The position numbers and the translations under genes are program-made. Shown here one piece after another: positions 15,814 to 21,082 of a DNA stretch of 41,222 bases. The DNA is from Bacteroidales bacterium (lineage in GTDB: Bacteria > Bacteroidota > Bacteroidia > Bacteroidales > WCHB1-69): the NCBI GenBank assembly GCA_017651425.1, contig JAGCCZ010000035.1, positions 1 to 41,222 on the forward strand, in the 5' to 3' direction. The notes beneath the pieces were generated by a model. The model had not been told where the DNA came from. It worked only from the letters and a program-made list of their open reading frames with translations, and did not search any database. Each line of letters opens with the position of its first letter. Positions within the stretch are counted from its first letter, which is position 1.

Positions 15814-16752
15814 CTATTGCCCCAGTCTCTCCAATCTCTCGCACACCATCTGCCAATAGGCCTCTTGGTAGTCTTTTGGAAGAAAAGATTGTTGTATGAT
15901 TCCTAACCATTCCGGAACCTTCAGATGGAATCTTCTAAAAATATTGGTGATGACCTTGTCGGGAATGTCGGCTTTTTGCATGGCTTGGACAAAATCTGCT
16001 GTTTTGATTTTCTTTTTCCGTGCATTGAGCGTCAATGCAAGTTCTTCTTGGTCATCTGGATTCACCAATGCTGAATTCAGCAAGTCGTATGCAGGCGTCA
16101 GTCGAAACCCTTCGTCTGTTGGATTATATAACGCAAAATTTTTGAGATGCATGTCATTGTTGCCTGTCAACCAGCAGAAAATCAACAGCTCATAATAACG
16201 TGTCAAATCCATTTCTGGGAAAAAGGAATACTTTCGAATCACTTTCGCCACTTGTTCGTATGAACTTTTGTATTTGTATTCTGTCAGTCGTTCTGAAAGC
16301 TGACAGAAATCTTCCATGGCTATTTTTTCACCAGACGGAAGACGGTCAATACGACGGGTGATATAGCAAAGCTCTCCGTCTTTCATGCGGATAAGGGAGT
16401 GTGGCACAGTTTGAATGCCAAACCGATCGGCCAAACACATAGTTAGCTGCTCCACTTCGGGCAAATATGGAAACCTATCGGTTTGAGGTTTAAGAATGAA
16501 CCCGCCCCAAAGTCCTACGATGGTCAGGCGGCTATTTCCTTTCTTTTCGTTAAGATGTAGCGAGATTTTGGGCTGGACTCCTGTCAGCGTTGTCTGGCTC
16601 TTTATGATTTCCGCTGCCAACGCATCCATATCCGCTCGCGTGTAGTCAAAGGTCGGGGCAGGGGAAACACCAAAAAACTTCCGAGCGCAGGAATCGTGGA
16701 AATCCTGTTCGCCAGCCCCCAGTTCTTTATTGCAATACAGACACTTACTCAT
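15814..16752 (-). CDS. HipA-family kinase toxin lacking the N-subdomain (HipT-like)
   Basis: A 312-residue HipA C-terminal kinase. The family motifs are TLTGVQPKIS (54-64), the catalytic GNNDMHLKNFAL (Asp200, Asn205) and the metal-binding LTPAYDLL (Asp223). The N-terminus carries a putative zinc knuckle, Cys4-x2-Cys7 and His19-x2-Cys22, seen in many Bacteroidota homologues. The N-terminal subdomain found in classical HipA (about 440 residues) is instead encoded by the upstream overlapping gene. HipA-type kinases phosphorylate aminoacyl-tRNA synthetases and arrest growth; the target here is unknown. The ATG at 16752 overlaps the upstream gene by 8 bp. Confidence 0.88.
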   Translation of the reverse strand: MSKCLYCNKELGAGEQDFHDSCARKFFGVSPAPTFDYTRADMDALAAEIIKSQTTLTGVQPKISLHLNEKKGNSRLTIVGLWGGFILKPQTDRFPYLPEVEQLTMCLADRFGIQTVPHSLIRMKDGELCYITRRIDRLPSGEKIAMEDFCQLSERLTEYKYKSSYEQVAKVIRKYSFFPEMDLTRYYELLIFCWLTGNNDMHLKNFALYNPTDEGFRLTPAYDLLNSALVNPDDQEELALTLNARKKKIKTADFVQAMQKADIPDKVITNIFRRFHLKVPEWLGIIQQSFLPKDYQEAYWQMVCERLERLGQ

Positions 16753-17074
16753 CTTCTTCTGGAATTTCAACAACACTTAATGCACCGATACAGTCTTTGC
16801 AACAAAGCAGCAACAGCGACATCCTGTCCAATCTGCTGATGTCTGCGTTCCGTAGCGCTACATCCAACAGCCACCCTTCGGGAATCAGACCATCGAATGC
16901 CGGAAAAAGTACGGGACTTCCGTATGCAAGGTTCGATAGTGGCATTGTCAGGCTGACAGGTTGTGGGCAGCCAGACGACAAATACTCAGGTAGATACTCA
17001 AAGCGGTATCCTGTGTCGGTTTCGGTTAAAACACCAGCCAATTGGCTTTTATAAAAGATGTTGGCTCTACGCAT
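16745..17074 (-). CDS. HipA N-terminal subdomain protein (HipS-like, possible antitoxin)
   Basis: A 109-residue stand-alone version of the HipA N-terminal subdomain. YKSQLAGVLTETDTGYRFEYLPEYL and the later VSLTMPLS and LFPAFDGLIPEGWLL are the classic start of HipA. In the HipBST system of enteropathogenic E. coli the equivalent small protein, rather than HipB, neutralises the kinase. It lies between hipB and the kinase and overlaps each by 8 bp, so equal translation of all three is likely. Whether it is the true antitoxin here is inference from that precedent. Confidence 0.85.
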   Translation of the reverse strand: MRRANIFYKSQLAGVLTETDTGYRFEYLPEYLSSGCPQPVSLTMPLSNLAYGSPVLFPAFDGLIPEGWLLDVALRNADISRLDRMSLLLLCCKDCIGALSVVEIPEEDE

Positions 17075-17273
17075 GTTCTCTCTTTTGTGGTGTTAATTCA
17101 TAATCAAAAAGGTTGAGAACTTTATTCACCATATCTATCCGTTGTGAAGTTTTGCCCTGTTCCAATTCGCGGACAAAAAACAGACTGACACCAGAGCGAT
17201 AGGCCAAGTCCTCTTGTGTGAGGCCGTATTTTTTGCGTAACTCCTTTACGCATAAAGATAATCGTGTCTTCAT
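17067..17273 (-). CDS. hipB: HipB-like XRE-family helix-turn-helix regulator
   Basis: A 68-residue Cro/C1-type DNA-binding protein. LRKKYGLTQEDLAYRSGVSLFFVRELEQGK is a textbook XRE helix-turn-helix, followed by a short C-terminal segment resembling HipB. I chose the ATG at 17273; an extension to 17297 would run through a half-operator and the promoter leader. It is the first gene of the three-gene hip operon and overlaps the next by 8 bp. It probably binds the two identical palindromes just upstream and represses the operon, perhaps together with its partner proteins. Confidence 0.88.
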   Translation of the reverse strand: MKTRLSLCVKELRKKYGLTQEDLAYRSGVSLFFVRELEQGKTSQRIDMVNKVLNLFDYELTPQKREHA

Positions 17274-17277
17274 AAAA

Positions 17278-17284
17278 TTATATG
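17278..17284 (-). promoter_or_regulatory. Half-operator (TTATATG) next to the hipB start
   Basis: A third copy of the TTATATG half-site lies 41 bp from the first full palindrome, between the promoter and the hipB start codon. Its second arm is not conserved. Confidence 0.35.
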
Positions 17285-17294
17285 ATATCGTCTG

Positions 17295-17302
17295 CAAAAA
17301 TA
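17295..17302 (-). promoter_or_regulatory. -7 promoter box of the hip operon
   Basis: On the minus strand TATTTTTG followed by C, 21 nt before the hipB start at 17273. The first palindrome (17319-17338) would cover the -33 region, so a bound repressor would block the promoter. Confidence 0.6.
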
Positions 17303-17318
17303 CACTTTTTTTTGAATA

Positions 17319-17338
17319 TTATATGCAATAACATATAA
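17319..17338. promoter_or_regulatory. Palindromic operator 1 of the hip operon
   Basis: TTATATG-N6-CATATAA, a perfect 7-bp inverted repeat with a 6-bp spacer, positioned over the expected -33 region of the hip promoter. Confidence 0.7.
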
Positions 17339-17358
17339 AAATCATTTTACCATCGAAA

Positions 17359-17378
17359 TTATATGGTTTTTCATATAA
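17359..17378. promoter_or_regulatory. Palindromic operator 2 of the hip operon
   Basis: A second TTATATG-N6-CATATAA with identical arms but a different spacer, starting exactly 40 bp from operator 1. The conserved arms and variable centre argue for protein binding. It lies 34 bp from the TTTG element of the rightward promoter, so the rightward gene might also be affected. Confidence 0.7.
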
Positions 17379-17411
17379 GCACATGATGGTTGTTTATGAA
17401 TATTTACACTA

Positions 17412-17440
17412 TTTGTTAATTCAAAAAATATCTATCTTTG
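17412..17440 (+). promoter_or_regulatory. Promoter of the GT4 gene (TTTG-N17-TATCTTTG)
   Basis: TTTG at 17412-17415 and TATCTTTG at 17433-17440, followed by C, lie 18 nt before the start codon at 17459. This is the best full -33/-7 match in the window. Confidence 0.65.
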
Positions 17441-17458
17441 CACTTAAAATTCGTCGTC

Positions 17459-18583
17459 ATGAAAATCATCATTCTCGGAACAGCACACCCCTACCGCGGC
17501 GGACTCGCAGCCTTCAACGAACGGCTGGCCGGCGAGTTCCAAAAGCAAAGACACGAAGTGGAAACATATACTTTCACTTTGCAATATCCGAATTTCCTGT
17601 TTCCCGGCAAAACCCAATACAGCCCGGATCCCGCACCTGAAAATTTGACCATATATCGTAAAGTTAATTCCTGCAATCCGTTCAATTGGCTTAGTGTGGG
17701 CAAAGAGATTGCCAAAAAGAATGCCGACGTGGTGGTTTTCGCCTACTGGATGTCGTTTATGGCCCCCTGTATGGGAACCATCGCCCGGAAGATACGCCGT
17801 AACGGACACACCAAGGTTATCGCGCTGGTCCACAATATGATCCCCCACGAACCGAATATCCTCGACAAGTTCCTGCCGCCCTATTTCGTGAAATCCATGG
17901 ACGGGTTCATGGCCCTCTCTGAATCAGTGGTGCACGACATTGAACACTTTGACAAACGAAACCGCCCCAAACGCTTCTCTCCACACCCTATCTATGACCA
18001 TTACGGCGACCGGTTGCCTCGTGAGCAAGCTCTCTCTTTGCTGAATCTGGATCCGGACTTCCGTTATGTGCTGTTTTTCGGTTTTATCCGAGACTACAAA
18101 GGATTGGATCTGCTAATCGATGCTTTTGCGGATGAACGACTGAAACAATCCGATATCAAGTTGCTGGTAGCAGGAGAATTCTATGGGGATTCGTCACCTT
18201 ATCTGCAGAAAATCCAAGACTTACAGATCAACGACAAGGTAGTCTTGTTCAACGATTACATTCCCGACCACGAAGTCAACCGCTTCTTCAGTGCCGCCGA
18301 CATTGTGGCACAACCCTACAAAACAGCTACCCAGAGCGGCGTCACACAAATCGCCTTCCATTTTGAAAAGCCGATGCTGGTGACCCGTGTGGGCGGTTTG
18401 CCGGAGATTGTCCCCGATGGCAAAATCGGCTATGTGGTGGAGCCCGACAGCAAACAGATAGCCGACGCCCTGTCTCGTTTCTTCCGTGAACAGAAACAGG
18501 AGGAATTTGAACACAATATTATAGAGGAGAAGAAGAAGTACGCCTGGTCAACCTTTACCAGTGTCTTGTCTGAGCTGATTTAG
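17459..18583 (+). CDS. Glycosyltransferase family 4 protein
   Basis: A 374-residue GT-B enzyme. The N-terminus, KIIILGTAHPYRGGLAAFNE, has the Gly-rich acceptor loop. The C-terminal half has LFFGFIRDYKGLDLLIDAF, LLVAGEFYG, VVLFNDYIPDHEV and SAADIVAQPYKTATQSGVTQIAFHF, then VGGLPEIV, the GT4 donor-binding signature. The ATG at 17459 is preferred to a TTG at 17438 that lies inside the promoter box. It is a monocistronic gene with its own promoter and overlaps the convergent reductase gene by 4 bp at the stop codons. Donor sugar and acceptor are unknown; a surface glycan is likely from the surrounding genes. Confidence 0.87.
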   Translation: MKIIILGTAHPYRGGLAAFNERLAGEFQKQRHEVETYTFTLQYPNFLFPGKTQYSPDPAPENLTIYRKVNSCNPFNWLSVGKEIAKKNADVVVFAYWMSFMAPCMGTIARKIRRNGHTKVIALVHNMIPHEPNILDKFLPPYFVKSMDGFMALSESVVHDIEHFDKRNRPKRFSPHPIYDHYGDRLPREQALSLLNLDPDFRYVLFFGFIRDYKGLDLLIDAFADERLKQSDIKLLVAGEFYGDSSPYLQKIQDLQINDKVVLFNDYIPDHEVNRFFSAADIVAQPYKTATQSGVTQIAFHFEKPMLVTRVGGLPEIVPDGKIGYVVEPDSKQIADALSRFFREQKQEEFEHNIIEEKKKYAWSTFTSVLSELI

Positions 18584-19854
18584 TACCCGAACACCTTCTC
18601 CGCCAGCTCCATCTTCTCGCGTACGGGCACGTCGAACGGGCAGCGGTTCTCGCAGGCGCCGCACCCGACGCATTCGCCCGCGTGATGCTCCAGTTTCTTG
18701 TACTCGGCAGCCAGCTCATCCGTCACCTTGCCAGCCTGCTGCGCATCGGCGAGCAGTTTGTTAACCTTTGCGATGTCGATGCCCACAGGGCAGGGGGCAC
18801 AGTGCTTGCAGTAGGTACACTCGCCCTTGCCCGCATTCTCACAGGCCTGCGCGGTGGTGGCATTCAATGCGGCATTATAGTCTTTCTCCGTCTCGGTAGC
18901 CTTTAGGTAATGCAGATAGTCATCCAACTCGTTCGCATTCTTGGCACTGCAGAGGCTGACTGCGACACACGGTTTCGACAACACATAGGCCACGCACTGG
19001 TCGCGGGTGAGCGCTTTCTTCAAGGGTGACTTCTCCGCATCCAACAGGCGGTCGCCACCGCCGTAGGCCTTCATCACCGTGATGGCAATGTTGTGCTGGG
19101 CGCAATAGTCGTACAGCTCCACGCGCACCGGGTCGATGCCGGGCAGCATATTCTCAAAGGTCTTGGGATCCCACGGACTGTTTCCAGACTGCACACGGTC
19201 GAAGGCAGGGTTGAGACTGAACATGATGACCTCCACTAATCCGCTCTTGGCAATGGCAAGGGCCACTTCGGCGTTGTGGCTGCTCACGCCGATATGCTTG
19301 ATCTTGCCCTGCGCCTTTAAGTCCTTGACATATTGCAGATAATCACTGCCTTGCACAGCCTCCCACTCCTCCATCTTGTCGAAAATGTGCATCATGCCGA
19401 TGTCGATATAGTCGGTATTCAGGCGGGCCAGCAGGTCTTCGAAGCCCTTTTTGCACTTGTCCACCTCGCGGGTGCGCTCATAGCTGTCGCCGTTCCACCA
19501 GCAGCCGATGTGACCCTGGATGATCATCTCGTTGCGGCGGTCGCCGAGGCCGTAGCCGATGTTGCTGCGCACCTTGGGGTTGGCGTCATAAATGTCCATG
19601 TAGTTCATGCCGCGGTCGAGGGCGGCGGTGACCAGCTCGCGGGAAGCGGCAGAGTCAATCTCATCGAAACCGCCGCAGCCGAGGCCGATCACGCCCACGC
19701 GCAGGCCGGTGCTGCCGAGAGTGCGGTACTCCATGTCGGGGTTTTCCACGAATTTGGTTTCAGACTTTTTGTTGCTGCAAGAGGTCAGCAGCAGCACCGC
19801 GCACACGAAAGCAAGGCACGGCAGCAGGATGGTGTGGATTTTTTTCATATTCAT
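18580..19854 (-). CDS. Aldo/keto reductase with C-terminal ferredoxin-type [4Fe-4S] cysteines and a lipoprotein signal peptide
   Basis: A 424-residue protein. Residues 3-26 form a hydrophobic signal ending in LLTSC, a lipobox with Cys26. An aldo/keto reductase barrel follows, with YRTLGSTGLRVGVIGLGCGG, the catalytic NYMDIYDANPKV region (Asp, Tyr), HIGVSSHN and a later VMKAYGGG. The C-terminal 90 residues contain CTYCKHCAPCP and CVGCGACENRCPF, ferredoxin-like ligands expected to hold [4Fe-4S] clusters. Cytoplasmic relatives are common in anaerobes. A lipoprotein anchor on an NAD(P)H/Fe-S type enzyme is unusual, because export would separate it from cytoplasmic NADPH. It lies 47 bp downstream of fic on the same strand and may be co-transcribed with it. 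The substrate is unknown. Confidence 0.85.
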   Translation of the reverse strand: MNMKKIHTILLPCLAFVCAVLLLTSCSNKKSETKFVENPDMEYRTLGSTGLRVGVIGLGCGGFDEIDSAASRELVTAALDRGMNYMDIYDANPKVRSNIGYGLGDRRNEMIIQGHIGCWWNGDSYERTREVDKCKKGFEDLLARLNTDYIDIGMMHIFDKMEEWEAVQGSDYLQYVKDLKAQGKIKHIGVSSHNAEVALAIAKSGLVEVIMFSLNPAFDRVQSGNSPWDPKTFENMLPGIDPVRVELYDYCAQHNIAITVMKAYGGGDRLLDAEKSPLKKALTRDQCVAYVLSKPCVAVSLCSAKNANELDDYLHYLKATETEKDYNAALNATTAQACENAGKGECTYCKHCAPCPVGIDIAKVNKLLADAQQAGKVTDELAAEYKKLEHHAGECVGCGACENRCPFDVPVREKMELAEKVFGY

Positions 19855-19901
19855 TGTTTTTATAATTTTGATAATCAGTAGAAAACTATGTATTACACTG
19901 T

Positions 19902-20972
19902 TCAGACCGACGGTGTGATAAACACCCGCCAGGAGCCGTCGGCATCTTTCTCGATATAGTTTCTTTCTTGCATTTTTTGCAGCATCTTTTGAATTGCAGA
20001 GCGATTTATACCCACTTCTTCTTGTAGGTAGGCAAATGTTGCTTTAGGTTCAACTTGCAGTTCGCGGAGAATTTTAGCATAGCTCGACGTCCTGAACACT
20101 ACGCGCTCCCCATCATACCACCAGATATTTTCATCCTTCTCCGTGATAAACAGCACATCATTTTCCAGCTCTTGGGCAGTTAAATTCTCCATGTGCTTAT
20201 GGAAGGGCCGTATGTCTTTCAGGGATGCATGTGCCCCGTCATACGGAACTGCACCTACAATCAGGTCAGCTTGATGTAAGGCTTCCAAATAATCTTTCTT
20301 CAATCTGCTTCGCACGACAATCATAGGATAGTCATGACGGGAAAGAATAAAGTTAAACATCAATCGTGCAATACGGCCATTGCCGTCCTCAAAGGGGTGA
20401 ATGCGGATGTATCGGTAATGGAACAGGGTGGCCAACTCCACAGGCGAGAGTTTTCCCTCAGACTCGGCTTGATTGTACCAATCCACAAGGTCGGTCATTA
20501 AAGAGGGCGTCTCTTCGGGAGAAGCATATTCAAAACGGTCGCCATAGCGAGTGATTACACTGTTGGGACGAGTCTTGTATTGCCCTGCATGAATGATATA
20601 GCTGGTCTGCACTCCGCCAGGCAAATTGCGGTAAACCGTATAATCCTCACGAAGTAATGTTTGATGAAGTGTTCTTATAAAACTCTGTGTCAAAGGATGT
20701 TTGTTTCCCGTAGCCTCAGCAATCATCATCTTCAGTCCAACATTACTTGCCTTCATTTCCTCATAGTCGTGAAAGTCAGCCGCACCTGCCACTTTGCCAA
20801 ACAAGAGCAGCAATTCTGTCTGGCCGTATGTTAAAGTGTTGCCTTCAATATGGTTGGAATTATAGTTGAAATCAACTGTGAACCGACGGCTCAACCTTTT
20901 TTGGTCATTTTCTGACAATGGCTGAATTGTTCGCCAATTCTCTAATGCTGTTTGCAATCTTTTGTTTTTCAC
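19902..20972 (-). CDS. Fic family AMPylase-type protein with N-terminal inhibitory motif and C-terminal winged helix
   Basis: A 356-residue Fic protein. Residues 39-44 (SNHIEG) match the inhibitory (S/T)xxxE(G/N) helix, so auto-inhibition is built in (class II). The Fic core motif HPFEDGNGRIAR (192-203) retains the catalytic His, the Asp that binds metal, and the Arg. The last 80 residues (ELQVEPKATFAYLQEEVGINRSAIQKMLQKM) look like a winged helix-turn-helix. Such proteins usually transfer AMP from ATP to a protein hydroxyl. The winged helix and the large palindrome just upstream suggest autoregulation. Its target is unknown. Confidence 0.92.
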   Translation of the reverse strand: MKNKRLQTALENWRTIQPLSENDQKRLSRRFTVDFNYNSNHIEGNTLTYGQTELLLLFGKVAGAADFHDYEEMKASNVGLKMMIAEATGNKHPLTQSFIRTLHQTLLREDYTVYRNLPGGVQTSYIIHAGQYKTRPNSVITRYGDRFEYASPEETPSLMTDLVDWYNQAESEGKLSPVELATLFHYRYIRIHPFEDGNGRIARLMFNFILSRHDYPMIVVRSRLKKDYLEALHQADLIVGAVPYDGAHASLKDIRPFHKHMENLTAQELENDVLFITEKDENIWWYDGERVVFRTSSYAKILRELQVEPKATFAYLQEEVGINRSAIQKMLQKMQERNYIEKDADGSWRVFITPSV

Positions 20973-20981
20973 AATAATATA

Positions 20982-21020
20982 CCACTAAAATCGGTGGTAA
21001 CATTACCACCGATTCGGTGG
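20982..21020. promoter_or_regulatory. Compound palindromic operator upstream of fic
   Basis: AATCGGTGGTAA (20989-21000), a 2-bp spacer, then TTACCACCGATT (21003-21014) form a 26-bp perfect inverted repeat. A second TCGGTGG (21014-21020) creates an overlapping palindrome with CCACCGA (21006-21012). A weaker CCACTAA half-site starts at 20982. The array abuts the promoter -7 box and covers the predicted transcription start. Confidence 0.75.
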
Positions 21021-21028
21021 CAAAAATA
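21021..21028 (-). promoter_or_regulatory. -7 promoter box of fic
   Basis: On the minus strand TATTTTTG followed directly by the palindrome array, 48 nt before the fic start. A TTTG (minus strand, 21047-21044) lies 15 nt upstream of it. Confidence 0.55.
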
Positions 21029-21082
21029 ACATTTTTATTTGAACAAAGAGGGTTGCTTTGAAAAAAATATTCAGATCTGTTA

